Shown here piece after piece: positions 1 through 13,500 of a DNA stretch of 64,000 nucleotides. The notes under the pieces are model-generated. The model was not told the DNA's origin, ran no database searches, and was given only the letters and a program-made list of their open reading frames with translations. Within the stretch, counting starts at the first letter, position 1. Each line of letters starts with the position of its first letter. This stretch comes from Condylostoma magnum (lineage: Eukaryota > Ciliophora > Heterotrichea > Heterotrichida > Condylostomatidae). A program made the translations under genes and the position numbers. The stretch covers positions 6,539 through 70,538 of the forward strand of contig CAKKTI010000073.1 in assembly GCA_920105805.1 (NCBI GenBank), read 5' to 3'.

Positions 1-3000
1 GCACTGCTTATTTTGTAATAAAACACGTTTACTATGAATTCTGGGCAATAATTACTCAACTTTGCGGATATAAGTATATTCTCAAAGGTAGAATCCATTG
101 CTAATAATTTTGATAAGAACTAAGCAAGGATTTATTTTCTAACCTTCAGCCACCTAGTAGATCAATCAAGCTTTTATACTGAAAACGAATCTGATCAAGG
201 AACTGTACTAAAAATAGCAGATTAGTCGATTGCAGAGTTAACAGATTGCCAAATAATTAAAAATATAAGCAGCTATAACGGAGGAGCTGTATCAGCTAGC
301 AGCAACTCTTACTTCAAAGCAACTAATTGTAATTTTGATAGCAATGAATCTGGCCTTAATGCAGGGGTACTGTTTGTGGAATAAAACTCCTATTTTCATA
401 TTTCTGATAGTGAATTATGCAATAATAAAAGTGAAGATAAAGGATCAGTGGCTTTTATGCTAGGAACTTCTTAATCCTAATCCCTATTTGAAAATTGTTA
501 GATCTGCAATAATGAATCGTAAAGTTAAGGCACTATTTCCCTTTTAGACGGTGATTTAAAAATGGTAAATGTTAACTTTTACAAAAATAAAGGGAAAACT
601 AATTCAGGTGGAATCATCTTAACCTTGTCCTCAGTTACAATAGAAAGTAGTAATATGAGGAACTAAACCGGATAAATGGGAAGCATTATTAGTTCAAGTA
701 CTTAAAGTAGAGTTGAAATATATACAAGCAGATTTCATGATTCATAGGCAACTGGCTCCGGAGGTGCTATTTTTGCAATCACCAGCGAGATTTATATTGA
801 AGATTCTGAGTTTGAGCAGCTAACAGCTAACGCGGCTGGAGCTATACTAGCGTACTCTGAGACTACACTGACTATTAAAGGTTCCAAGTTTAATTAAACA
901 ATTGCGACTTAACAAGGCGGAGCTATACAATCATATGAATCAACAATAGAAATTGAAAGTTCATAGTTCTCTGATATTACTAACGGGGCTATTGTAGCCT
1001 AGAAACTGTATAGCTTATTGATATCATCAAGTACATTTGAAAATATTACGAATACAAGAGGTGGGGCAATTTATATAACATCAACAAATTTAACGTAGAT
1101 TTCAGGCTGTAGTTTTAAAGATAATGTTGCAGATATTGGAGGGGCTGTGTATATATCAACAACGGTTGAGATTCCAGTAACTAGCACCAATTCTATATCT
1201 GGATCTACCTTCACATAGAATAAAGCTATTGTAGCCGGAGCTGTTTACAGTGATAACCTTAGCCTTATGATCCAGTCTAGCACGTTTGAAGAGAATGAAG
1301 CTTGTAGTGACTAAGACAACACAAACTATCAGCAAGACGGCGGCGGTATGATCTTGCTATGCAGTGATGTAAAGTACTGTATTTTTGAGGTGAAAAGTGT
1401 TGTTTTTAATAAGAATAAAGCCTGTAGAAATGGAGGAGCTTTCTACTGGGTAGACATCATGCCAATAGAAACAGATGTTAAGTATACAGACAACACGGCT
1501 CATTATGGGGACGACACAGCTTCTTTTCCTATTAGGTTACAATCAATCAACGATCAAGGTGAATTGATAGAGTTTCAGAATCGAAGACTAGAAGGTACTC
1601 CAGTTGCGAACTCCTTTGACTAAATAGCCAGTGGCCAGGATATCAATACAGTAATCCGAATAGGACATGTTGACCACAAAGGTGTTTTGGTCTCCAGTGA
1701 CGACACAAGCCAATGCGAACTAGTCCCAGTAGATACGGTAAACGTCTTAGTATCCGGCAACAACAAGGCCGTATCCTCCCAAGGCATCTGCACCTTCTCT
1801 GACTTCAAAATCTCAGCCACCCCAGGCGCCGATATACAACTAACAGTGACATCAACAGGAGTAGATACATCAAAGCAAGATACAGCCAATGACGGAGCGG
1901 TGTATATAAGCACAGTAGCAGTCTCTATATCCCTTAGACTGTGCACAATAGGTGAGAGCTTAGTAGGGAAGGACTGTGTAGTGTGTGAGTCAGGAAAGTA
2001 CAGCTTAGATCCTGATAAGCCGTGCCAGGACTGTCCAATAGAGGCGATTTGTTACGGGAACTTTACAATGGTGCCACGGTCGGGGTACTGGCGATCTAAT
2101 ATGCTAACTGATATTTTCTTTGCGTGTCCTAACCCAGAAGCGTGTACTGGCTCCCCCGAGCCCCCTTAACTCTCCCTCACTGGGGAATGTGCAGAGGGGT
2201 ACTAAGGGAACATGTGCTAGTCTTGTGATGAGGAGTACTCTAGGTCTAGTAAGAATGAGTGCGGAGGGTGCCCTGAGCCAGTGACTAACTCATTTAGATT
2301 AATTGCTATTGCATTCGGTGTAATTGCTCTTGTATCTATCATGGTGAAAACTACGTTGAGAAGTGCTGTAAGGCCAAAGGCCTTACATTCTGTGTATTTG
2401 AAGATCTTTATGAATTATTTGCAGTTAGTTACACTTGCTGCTAGTTTTAGCCTGGATTGGCCGTCAATGGTTGTTGAGGTGTTTAAAGCACAGGAACAGG
2501 CTGGTTCTGTGACTGATTAGGTGTTTTCTATTGATTGCTTTCTGGGAGATGAGGGATCTGTGTCTTAGGAGGAGGTTTATTTCAATAAAGTTACTATCAT
2601 GGCATTTTTGCCTATTTTATTAGCTTTAGTATCAGTTGTAATCTGGTTATACATATCCGTTAAAAGACATAATTATAACTACATGAGGCATGAGCTGCTA
2701 GCTACTATAGTGATACTGTTTTTCCTAGCCCATCCAAGCTTAGTAAGGCTAATGTTTGCCTTGTTTTCTTGTACTGAGATTGAAGAAGGGGAGTTTTGGC
2801 TGATTAATTTCATGGATATAGAGTGTTGGGGGGATACACACACTTTCTATGCTTTGGTAGTTGGAATTCCTTCTATTGCTATTTGGGGAATTGGAATGCC
2901 GACTGCTACGCTAAAAATGTTGATGAAGGAGAAAAAGAATCTAGATTAAATCAATGTGAAGAAAAAGTTTGGGTTTTTGATACATGGATATACATAAAAA

Positions 3001-3912
3001 CGATACTATTGGGAATTCGTGATTTTATATAGGAAAATTGTTATTATTTCTATATCAGTGTTTTTAGGCGAGGTGAGTATACCGATTTAAGCCTTGTCTG
3101 TTATGTTTATTCTAGTTATTTCATTGCATCTGTAGAATGAAGTAATGCCTTATGCATCTGAGGATCTGAATTAGATGGAAATCAGATCTATTTTAGTAGC
3201 TACAGTTACTATTTACTCTGGATTGTATTATTTAACTGGAGATTTAGATTATCTGACTAAGCTTACTTTCTTCATAGCTATTGTACTAGCTAATGCCTAC
3301 TTCTTAGTTTACTGGCTACTCAAAATGTTCTCTGCATATGTGAAAGTGATAGTGCAAAAGGTTCCCTTTTTAAGGCGTAAATTTGGGAAGTTTAGATAAG
3401 TAAAGGACGGATTTAGAGATGATCTTTTAGTCTAAAGGTACGGAGCTCATACAGCTTTTACTAATAACGGGTAAATATATAGCTTGTTTTCTAGAACTGG
3501 TATTGAAGATTTTGCGTATATGAAGAAGTTCAAGAGAACTCCTAAAAATATGAAATAATTGTATATAGCTTTCATGAGAGGAAAACTAGGGGTAAGAGGA
3601 GGAGCTAAGATTTTGCCTGAGGATAGTGATTAATTTTTAATGGATACTAATGATTACTAATTCATGTCCAGTACTCGGATGGGTAATGATACCTTTAAGA
3701 GGAAAACTAGGGACAATTCTAAGCTATTTGTTGTGAAATAATTAAGTGATTCTGATTCAGAGTTTGATGTTTAAGGTACTTATAGAGGAGATGAAATAAT
3801 ATGTTCTTTAGATGAATCAATCGACGGAAATATTGGAATTGACTCCAATATGCAGGAAAGTGGATTATCTTCGATGTTTACAAGAAATAATAGTTTAGTT
3901 TTTAAAAGTTGA
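1..3912 (+). CDS. Large surface protein: beta-helix repeats, Cys-rich module, TM bundle (5' truncated)
   Basis: One frame is open from base 1 to a TGA at 3910-3912 if TAA and TAG are read as Gln; the start lies before the window. Residues 1-540 are beta-helix repeats in the style of Pmp proteins (recurring 'NGGA' and 'F..N' turns). A Cys-rich module of the GFR/TNFR type follows at about 645-760 (CVVCESGKYSLD, CQDCP). Next come about seven hydrophobic segments (760-1130) and the ciliate-type sequence GYTQKRYYWEFVILYRKI, then a Ser/Asp-rich cytoplasmic tail ending in NNSLVFKS. This architecture is common in ciliate surface proteins of unknown ligand; a receptor or adhesion role is inference. 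The 306 bases after it hold no gene that I can see. Confidence 0.85.
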
Positions 3913-4218
3913 TTTAATCTTTTGTTAATGCACTATGGTTTCTGTATTTATTATTAATATTTATGCGTTTAGGTGGAAAATACAATATGATAGCTGCTAT
4001 AATAAATATTTTACAGTTGATTATCAAAGGTTTATTTTATCGATTTTTATATTATCCTAACTTACAACATGTTTATTATATAGGTTTTGGTATAATATGA
4101 TAATAAGGGTTTAGTACTCAATACATATTTAAAGTGTTTCATAAGCCTAATACACATAATAATATAGTTAGTGTTATAATCGCAATTTAAACTAATATCT
4201 ATAAATTTCTACAAAAAA
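3913..4218. other. AT-rich intergenic region
   Basis: This stretch of 306 bases follows the TGA of the upstream surface protein and precedes the ATG of the MORN gene. It is strongly A+T-rich. I saw no convincing reading frame, RNA gene or repeat, so it probably holds the 3' UTR of one gene and the promoter and 5' UTR of the next. Confidence 0.5.
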
Positions 4219-6648
4219 ATGCTTGCAGTTATAACTTTTCTTAGTTTAAAATTCCTATTAGTAAGCAGTTAATCAAACTTTCAGTAAAAGCATGTTGATT
4301 AAGAAAGTCAATTGTGTAATTTTGACAATAGCGAATAAATCCAATCACCTATCTATGGCAAAATTACCAATCAAAATTTTGAATAACTTATACAACAGTC
4401 TAGAATAACTTTATCAGAATCAGTTGAAAGCATAAGCGGCTTTAGTGCAAATTTAAGTTTATTTGGAACTGGAATATTAACCTTTAAAGACAAAACTGTG
4501 TTTGATGGTGAAATTGTCGATAATAAATTTGAGGGTATGGGAATGATAAACTACTCAAATAACGACGAGTACCAAGGCTAATTCCATAATAATAAGAAGA
4601 ACGGCCATGGAGTAATGAAGTGGAATAACGGAGACATTTACCAAGGCTAATGGGTTAATGACAAAATGCAGGGAAATGGAGAAATGATCTATGCAAACCA
4701 GAGCATCTATAAAGGGCAATTTTCTAATGATCTCAAGCATGGAGAAGGAGTCATGAAGTTTAATGATGGATCCGAGTATAAAGGGGAGTTTAAAAATGGA
4801 GTATAAGATGGAAAAGGAATTTTATAAGGCCCGGATAAGTCTTAATACATAGGAAATTTTGTTAATGGGAAAATGCAGGGTTAAGGCTAATGAGTTTCAG
4901 CGGATAAAAACTACTATATTGGAAATTTTACGAATGGAAGGCTGGATTACATAGGAGAAATTGTGTACAAGGATGGAAGCAAGTTCAAGGGTGAATTTTT
5001 TTAAGATTACACTAGAAAATCAGGAGTAATGAATTATATAGATGGAGTAAAATATGAGGGATAATTTAAGGATGATAAGTATCATGGCAAAGGGGAGCTA
5101 GTATAAAAGAATGGAGATAAATACCAAGGAGATTTTGAATATGGATTGAAGCATGGATAAGGATCTGTGTATTAAGAAAATGGAGATGTCTTTTAAGGGT
5201 AGTTTTATTAGGATAAAGCACATGGAAGTGGATCACTGATCAAAAGAAATAAAGAAAAATATTACGGAGAGTTTACAAACGGAATTATTGAAGGAAATGG
5301 AGAGTATCATTATTCAAACGGTGATAAATACATTGGAGGGTTTGTAAAAGGATTGAAGGAAGGATAAGGATCACTTTATTATAATAATGGAGATGTATTC
5401 AATGGAAATTTCTAAAATAATCAAAAGCATGGATATGGAAAGATGAAGTATTATAACGGAGAAAAGCTAGAGAGTGAGTATGTAAGAGATAATCTGGTTG
5501 GAGAAGGAAAATATTATTGGACAAACGGTGATAAATACTATGGATCTTTTAATGACGATAAAGAAATGGGAGAATTGCATAAAGTTGATGGATAAGTTTA
5601 AAAAATATACTGGAAAGATATAAAATACAATTCATTTAAAGAAGAATTAAGTAATTAAATTAGTTCATTTACGGAAGGAGTAGGCAATTAAATTGATTCA
5701 CTCAGTGAAGTATTAGGGAATAAAACTTAATCATTTAGTGGAGTCGCAGGTAACTGAATTAGTTGGTTATGGGAGGTATTAAGTAATTTAATTAGTTTGT
5801 TATGGGAGGTACAAGGTAATATCACATTATGGATTGTTGAAGTAATGAAAAGATTAGGAAACTAATAAAATGTGTTGTAATATGTATTTGATCTATGGAA
5901 TAATCTATGAATAGCAAAACCAGTATAAGAGGAACAGATATAATAATAAAGTAGTTAAACTCAATAAGTCTAGAACTAAAATACCGAATAAGAGGTATAG
6001 CAACAAAATTATGCTTAAACAGAGATTTAATCCGATTTATTTGAAAATAATGAAGAAGAAGTATATGATTCAATATGGGAAAATTTTACATGGTGAAGTC
6101 AGTGAAACTTTAGTATTAATATAGTAATCTTTGTCATTAGTTACTTTAATGTACGACAAGGAAAAGATAAAACTAGAACAGAAATAATACACAGCTTAGA
6201 AGAAAAAAAACTTAGAAGTGGGAAAACGTATTATAACCCAGCTGTAACTATTAGAAGGTGTGGAAAATCTTTATGTGAATTACTACTTGAGATGTCATTT
6301 AGACTTATAAGAGATCATATTTTATTGTTTTTCATATGTTACTACATATGGCCCTACATAGCAAGCTATTTCTATAGTTAGTTTAATTCTTATATGATTT
6401 AAGAGATATATTATATCAACTTAATTTGCTAAAATCAATGGTAAAGTAATTTTATGTCTATTGAAAATTTTATTAGATGCAAAATGCTTTAATTATATCG
6501 CTGTAGAGCAGAATTGCAAAAGTGTTTACAAGCTTTATATTAAATATTATTATACTTAGTAGGAATAGCAAATTATATTTTAAGTATTGGAAGAATAAAG
6601 CTCAACTAATTAAAATTATTGTTAAACATCGAAGATATAAATAAATAG
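4219..6648 (+). CDS. MORN-repeat membrane protein (3' end uncertain)
   Basis: The protein starts with a hydrophobic, signal-like N-terminus (MLAVITFLSLKFLLVSS). About 17 MORN repeats (Y.G.F..G..HG.G.M) follow over residues 90-460. They normally scaffold membranes or bind phospholipid, and here may anchor a membrane-linked complex. The TGA at 4891-4893 is read as Trp in the repeat 'GQGQWVSADK'. A Trp-rich stretch, an acidic Gln-rich linker and several hydrophobic segments follow. The frame has no further TGA from 6110 to 6934, so the end must be a TAA or TAG. I placed it at 6646 because coding character fades after 'LLLNIEDINK'; anything from 6607 to 6936 is possible. The next gene begins at 6908 in another frame. 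Confidence 0.75.
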
Positions 6649-6907
6649 GTTTTATTAAAAACAGGGTTATGTAGCGTATAGTGTAGATAATTCCTAATAT
6701 AATAACCTTTGTTAAATACCCTTGTTCATCAATTATATACTTAACTCGTCTCTTTCATATTAGCCACTCACTTAAAATTTTCCAAATAATTATTCAAGTA
6801 AATTTCCCCTAATATCAACCACTTTGCCAATACTAGTGAACTTAACATATAAATGAACTAACACGTCTATTATAACCTACATTACTGTAATTTTGATACC
6901 ATTAAAT

Positions 6908-8056
6908 ATGCGTAGCAATAGAAATAGAGAGCTTGAACGTCTATTTTAATCAATATCAAAAGGAGAATAAAGAATTTAAAAGAGAGAAATAGAAAAGTTT
7001 ATCAGAAGACCAATCAAAATTGATAATTTCCCTACATCTCAAACTAGAGTATAATTTTTTAACTATTTTGAGTGTGAAGTATAAAGGTTAACAAACCAGA
7101 AACGGGAAATACAATAACAAACTTAGATCTGCATTAAAGCCATTGATTACAATCAAAAATAACTACTAAAATTACGCACTAGAAGACGATAGTAAATTGG
7201 AAACGACTTTAATTAAATCTAAATCAAACTCAATTAAGCTTTTTTGAACCCTTCTGAGCTTTCTAAAACTAAGAGTTACTATCTGGTAATAAAAGTGAGA
7301 AATAATTAAATTTTCAAAACCTAGAAAATCTGAGGAACTTTAAATCCATAATGGAAAGAAAAAGCCATACAGAAAATTGATACTTAAGATTCTGAAATAG
7401 AAATAGAACTGTGAAATGATGAAAATAAAGAACATGATTACCTAGGAAACTTGATCTTATAACTATCTGAAATAGAAGACTAAAACAAGCATCATTTCTA
7501 ACTAAATATTTAAAGTCTAGATGAGATAACAATGGCTGAACTAGAATTCACTGCGTTATTGATTCATGACTTTAATTTGTTTTACTAACAAAAAGTTTTA
7601 CATTTATAGTATTAGTTGTAAAACTTAAATGAACTTTTAAATCAAATTGATAGAAAGTTAACAGTTTTGAACTAGGGAATTGGGTAAGAAATACTGACAC
7701 AGCTGTTTACTAATGTTGTTTAGCCTACCTAAAGTATAGTAAAGTAAGATAAAATAAGCAGAAACAAAAGCTCATAATCAATTCAGCCAATACAAATTGA
7801 TACTGGGCCTGTGAATCGATCGTTGATTGAAAGCTAGATGCATAATAAAAGATGGATGACTCCTTGCTAATAATCTCTTACAAAAATGCTAACAAATACG
7901 AGTAGTACAGATAGTTAGCAGTAAAACCACAGAAGGTCACCTAGAAACTAAAACAAATCTCATCCTAGAATATCAGCTTTATTTCTTAATAAAGGTAATA
8001 GAAATGTGTTTGATTATGCAAGTTTATCAAGGCGAAGTGAGAGAAGAGTTATTTAA
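6908..8056 (+). CDS. C2-domain protein
   Basis: This gene codes for 382 residues with Lys/Gln-rich coiled-coil sequence at residues 1-110. A C2-like beta-sandwich follows at about 115-185: YYLVIKVRNNQIF, then TLNPQWKE and IEIELWNDENKEHDYLG, which is the usual strand pattern with Asp/Asn in the last loop. C2 domains bind Ca2+ and acidic phospholipid, but the Asp ligands here are only partly kept, so Ca2+ binding is unsure. The C-terminal third is Ser/Asn/Arg-rich and probably disordered (FLNKGNRNVFDYASLSRRSE). Internal TAA and TAG are Gln. The TAA at 8054 is taken as the stop because the frame would otherwise run 80 bases into the carrier gene. The ATG overlaps the still-open MORN frame, so a spliced fusion cannot be ruled out. 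Confidence 0.7.
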
Positions 8057-8163
8057 TATTAACTTTATAGTTATTATACCAAATGTCCATTATTATTTTG
8101 CATAGTGAATTAGTTAAATAACACTGATCCAATCAACAAAATGCTTGTCTAGCTTGATATAAA

Positions 8164-9060
8164 ATGGATATATTCGGGGGTATAAAATTAAGTTCAAACA
8201 TAGTAGCAGAGTCTATAGCATATCCAGTATCAACAATAATGACTTGGGTTCAAGCTAACTAAGTCAACTAATCCGTAGTATAAAAAACTTACTCATCATT
8301 CAATGGATTTTCTAGCGTTTTTGTATTAGGAACATGCAGCTATCTTAGATTCTTCTTAGCAAATCAACTGCATATTCAATCAGTAAGGCAGTTCTAACTG
8401 TCAGAGATTTAAGCCTTTACATTATGCAGTTTAACTGCAGACCTTCTAGTCAATTTGCTTAAAACACCAGCAGAGATCTATAAGTAGTAATTTCAAGTGG
8501 GTCATTATACCAAAAGAAAAGCTTTTATAAATGATTTACTCGGCTATCATGGGCCATTAGGACTATGAAGAGGCTATTTTATAACAGTACTACGTGATTT
8601 CTCTTTCAGCGTATCTCGAGCTTTACTCTATCAGCATTTAATGACAAAAAACTAATAAAAACTGTAAAAAGTAAAGCGAAATGCTCCAATGTCCCAAGCA
8701 GAGGTAATAAAAGACCAAAAACAACAGATAAAAACAGCAGCTTATATCAACACTTTAGCCACAATTCCAACAGCAATCCTTACAACTCCTTTAGAATTCA
8801 TAAAGACTCGTATTATGACCTAACCTCTAAACCAACCAAGACTCTCCTACATAAATTTGATAAAATAAGTACTGAGGGAGGAGGGTTTATCAGCTTTCTT
8901 TAAAGGAGCAGGCTTAAGGTCCCTGCACATTTGTATGGTGATGACGATTTTTGTTGAATTGGAACAAGTACTGGCTAATCCCTTAAAAGAAGCGAGTGAT
9001 ATACAGAGTAATTTAGGAGGAAAGAATGATGTGACAAGGGCAGAGTTTTAGTTAAATTAA
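8164..9060 (+). CDS. Mitochondrial carrier family (SLC25) protein
   Basis: The product has 298 residues, the normal length for this family. Three-fold signatures are visible: YPVSTIMTWVQ in repeat 1, TPAEIYKQQF in repeat 2 (P-x-E-x-x-K) and TPLEFIKTR in repeat 3 (P-x-E-x-x-K-x-R). The repeat-end motifs are GLWRGYF and FFKGAGLRS. Six hydrophobic segments would span the mitochondrial inner membrane. The first signature lacks the basic residue, as in divergent carriers; the substrate cannot be told. A TGA codes for the Trp in 'GPLGLWRGYF'. The stop is TAG 9049 or TAA 9058; the next ATG is at 9062 in another frame. Confidence 0.85.
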
Positions 9061-9061
9061 A

Positions 9062-10390
9062 ATGGCTGGCAATAGACTAATTGGATTAACTCCTTCAATA
9101 GCATAAGGAGAACTAGCCTTAGACTCATTAGAGGACAGATTAACTATAGGATTTATGCAGATCAACAGGTGGATGGTATACTCGATTTTGATTATTTGTT
9201 AATCGTGTTTTGGAATAGGATTTGTAAGTGGGTTGTTTTCCTGGGTAGCTGTACTAGTTCCTTTATTGGTTTATGACTTAATAACGTCGTTTTATTATAT
9301 AAGAATCATAAAGAGAGCATAACAGTAAGATTTATTCAGCCCTTATTTAAAATAATCACAAATATAAGACCTAGGGGAAAACCTGCTTTCAGCTCTGTTT
9401 AAAGTCCTGGTTATAGTTTATTATGTGCTTTCAATTGATTATGTATATACAGCAGTTATTCCAATGATACTTATAATTCCTTTCAGACTAATTATCAGGC
9501 ATCCTAGTATAACAGAATGCGAAGCATTCTCTTAATTGATCATTTCAATGATAAGAATAGTTAAAGTGGTAACATTTATACTGATTTCTTTAAAGCTGGA
9601 AGAAATTATTGATTGGGACTGATATACTGTCTTTTGGCCAGTTTGGTGTGGATTATCAATCCTAAGCTTAGTATGTATAGGAATTTTTCTATTATTCTTA
9701 GGCTCCTGCATCTCATATATTGCCAAGGCTGGTGATGTATACGACTTTAAATCTACTCTATGGCTCCTATGCACAATTCTAGGTGGAACTTCAACTTTGA
9801 TAATGTTTTTCATACAATTAAGTAATTACTTAGAAGGAGAAATATAAGAACTAGAATTACTTCCATCTTTGCTGTCCTTGTCGATTTTTCATCTGTTATT
9901 TATTACCTGGACTTTAGCAGTGAGAAAATTCGTTGTGTTATGGTGAGATGGCTTTTTTTATACTTAATAAGAATTTGAGCCTCAGGAGTAAGACTAGCCT
10001 AGAAGATTCACTAAATTGATAATAAATGCATTCACAGGCTAGCCTAAATTTCTTACTAGGGTAAGCAGCACTTACTTCAGGCCAAAGCAATCTGAGAATG
10101 AAGATAATCCAATTACTACTCCATCTGTTAATTCCTCATTTTCTAAAATTAATCAATCAAATGAAAATAAATAATGCATGATTTGCCTTGAAGTGCTAGC
10201 TAATGCAGTGATAATGCCTTGCGGGCATAGTGGGATTTGTATTAATTGTGCTATTGAAATGATGAAGGAAGGTAAGATCTGTCATCTGTGTAGGGAAGTT
10301 ATTAGTTCTGTATACTAAATTGAGTTTCAAGATCATTGTACAGCCAGAGTTATAACAACTGTTGAGGAGGAAGTTGACGATCAGGTATAG
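9062..10390 (+). CDS. Multi-pass membrane RING-finger protein (putative E3 ubiquitin ligase)
   Basis: The protein has about 442 residues. Six to seven hydrophobic segments occupy residues 40-300. A cytosolic C3HC4 RING follows at about 375-415 (CMICLEVLANAVIMPCGHSG, CINCA, CHLC), so it is probably a membrane-bound E3 ligase. TGA codes for Trp twice (DWDWYTVF and VVLWWDGF). The ATG comes 1 base after the upstream TAA. The frame has no TGA after the RING and stays open into the next large receptor gene in the same frame. I therefore place the end at TAG 10388, after the acidic tail EEEVDDQV, where sequence quality drops. TAA 10400 is an alternative. Confidence 0.75.
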
Positions 10391-10579
10391 TATATAATAT
10401 AAAAGGAAAATTTGATTTTAGGTAGCGTTTATAGTGTAACTAATATTTCCCATGTTAAATTTAATTATAAATTAATAATAACATACTCTCAGTATAATGG
10501 ATATTCTAACTAAAAAGAATTAGTCTACAAAATCCCACTGAGCTACATAATAGTTTAGAACAATGACTTAATAATTTAA

Positions 10580-13500
10580 ATGGCTGCTTTTCTAACTATC
10601 CTTACCAGAGTGTTAGCCCTTAAAACTAGACAGTCTTTAGTCATACTAGAGAATGAAGATAGTCTTTACCAAACCTTTTAGCAAGACTCAGAGGTTTTAT
10701 TATATAAAGACTTTATCACTAGCCCAAATAAGGAGTTCTTAATCAATTATATTGGTGTACGAAATTCCTTTAAAAACTCCTAAATAATCCGAAGATTATA
10801 GATAGAAGACCAGATTATAGTCGATTTGACAGAAAATAACAGCGAAAACTCACAAATTCTCAAATCCCAGTAAAAGTCTTCTTAAATCTAAGATGCAATC
10901 CTAGATTTCTTTCAATAGTACAAAATAGACTGCAAATTAGCAATCTTTACAGATAAATAGCAAAATAACTTAGAAATCTTTTAGTAGCTTAAAGAAAATT
11001 GGGAAGGAAATAATTTTCAAATACTAGATTTTCACCTAATACCCAGTGCAGGGATTAAAGTAATGAAAAACTACATTTTTAACTTTTTGAGGATTTAGAA
11101 CTATAAAGCTGTAATTTGTTTAGGAAATCAAAACTTCTGTATGTGGCTAAGTGAAGCTTTAAAATTTGCTAAACTAGAAAAATAGGGCCAATTATTTTTA
11201 GTAGTGAGTGATTCCTGCTAAAATTTAGATATGATAGGCACACTATGCTTCTAGCATCATTTAAGTCATCCTTTGGATTCTTTTGAGACTTAAATGTACC
11301 ACGATTTTGCTATAATTGATCGACTATTTCACCAAATCATACAGTCTTCCGTATGTAATCACTTACATATAGAATGTGTAAAGGATGTCTTAGTTTAACG
11401 ACTATACCAAGAATCACAAATGCTGTCTTACAATATATGGAATTTACTAGACTAAGGATGAGTAAAAATCGGATAGTTTTAAAACAGTACTTTAAATATG
11501 TATTAGAATCCTGTCTTTATAGGAGATACATATGATGTTCCTGACAACTCTTTGAGTAAAGTGAAAATAACAGGCAATATTGATCCTAATGAAATCGACG
11601 GTACTGTTTAAGCCTCTGTTTTAGACATGGCACCAGTATACGACATTGTAATCGACCACTACAACAACTCTAGCCAAGTGCTTTAGTATATAGAGCTAGA
11701 GATGCAGTACATCGAAGGCTGTGGTGTCTTTTTCAGTAATTACGAGGCTAGTTACAACTGTCTTTAAGGAGTTAACGCTGACTTAGGCATAGGATGAGTT
11801 TATAACTGATGGAGTTCTTCCTTTCTTTCACTTTTTTAAGCAATGGAGGACTTATAAATCCAAGCTTTTCTCTTATGTGCGGTAGATGGTTCTAAACGAC
11901 ATGCAGACAGATAAACTTATCCTCTTTATGCTAGTTTATCACCAGACACTGAAGAAACGCTTATGATTCTTGCAAGGATGTTTAAAGAACTACAGTGGAG
12001 ATAGATATTATACCTAGGTGATCCTGTACTCTAAGAGGAATCTAATTATTTTTTTAACTATGCAGATTCCTTTGGAGTTTATATAGAGAATGGGGATATA
12101 GATTTCAGTGATGTAGATCCTTTAACTCCAGAGGATCTAGAGGATAAATATCCAGATTATGTAGATGCAGTAGCAGATGCGGAGTCTAGGATTATTATCA
12201 CAGGTTCAGCATCTTTTAGGGTTTATTTTATGCCAGAAGTGCTGTATAAAAGGGGCTATAAAGATAGATTTGTATTTATTACCTTGCAGCCCTTTTAAGA
12301 GGTATCATTTGTTCCATAGGGGTATGAGTACCTAAGAGATTTTTACTAAGGAGCACTGTCATACACCCGATTGGCATTTTAAGAGCAGGAAGGTGGGTGG
12401 ATTAAATAAGCTTTATTGGATTAAGAATACGAAATATATGAGTTTTAATCCTTTTTAGCTGACGCCTTAATCCTATTGATTAATAGTATTGATTATGCAC
12501 TTATAAGAGGACTTGACTATGAAAATCCGTAAGTATTAAGAGATATTATGAGCTAAACATCTGTTTCTGGATCCTCAACTCAGCTAAGGCTATAAGAAAG
12601 ATAAAATTTCCTTTATGAGCCCTTAATTAGATTCAACAGTGTGATGTATATTGATAATTAACTTCACTTAAGGTACTTTTTAGAGTTTTCCCCATTTAAT
12701 TCAAAATTCTTCGAATATACTGAGGAGTTTGAGCATATTTGGATAACAGGCAGCTCTGAGATTCCATCAGCCATAGTTGATACCTCCCATAAATGCTATT
12801 ATAAAGATGAAGGAGATTAGTACTATAGCTAGGGTTTCTCTTTAGTTCTGATAGCAGCTGTTTCCTTTACCTTAATAATCATTGTTTTTACTATATTTCT
12901 TTTTGTTAGGAAATAGTATGTAAGAGACATTCCTAGAAAAACACTATATTTGTGGTAAGATATAATGATTGTTTTTGGAATCATTGCCGAAAGCTTTTAG
13001 TATCTAGCAGCCTGCTTTATTAGCACCCCGTTGAATAGAATATTAGGGTTAATTGTATCGACTTTTGGTTTAACGTTTAATCCTGAGTTTTCTTATATCA
13101 CAGTAAGCTATAGGGCATCAATTATAACAACGTTTACTGCAGTACTGCTGTGGATATTACTTTTTATAGCTTGTCATACTTTTATAGCAAGGTAAAAGTG
13201 AATTTTGTACTCAATAGCAAGATTAGGAGAAACACTTATTCCATTGGGAAGTAGTGTACTTGTATTGCCTGCTATAAGAATGCTATTTACTACTTTTTAC
13301 TGCTTTTAAGGCTCAAGTGATAGTGAGTTAAACTTTTACCTAAATTGTGAAATACCATGCTGGTAAGGTGAACATAACTTTTACTTTATTTTAAGCCTTT
13401 TTACTTTAGTCATATACGTAGGAACAGCTATGTATTGCAGTCTTATTCATTACAGATACCTATTCTATATAAAGAACCTATACACATAACCAATTTACAT

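Noticed and set aside
6885-6913. 29-base GT-AG intron joining the MORN gene to a third frame
   Set aside because: The resulting frame lacks the C2 domain that is obvious in the frame starting at 6908.
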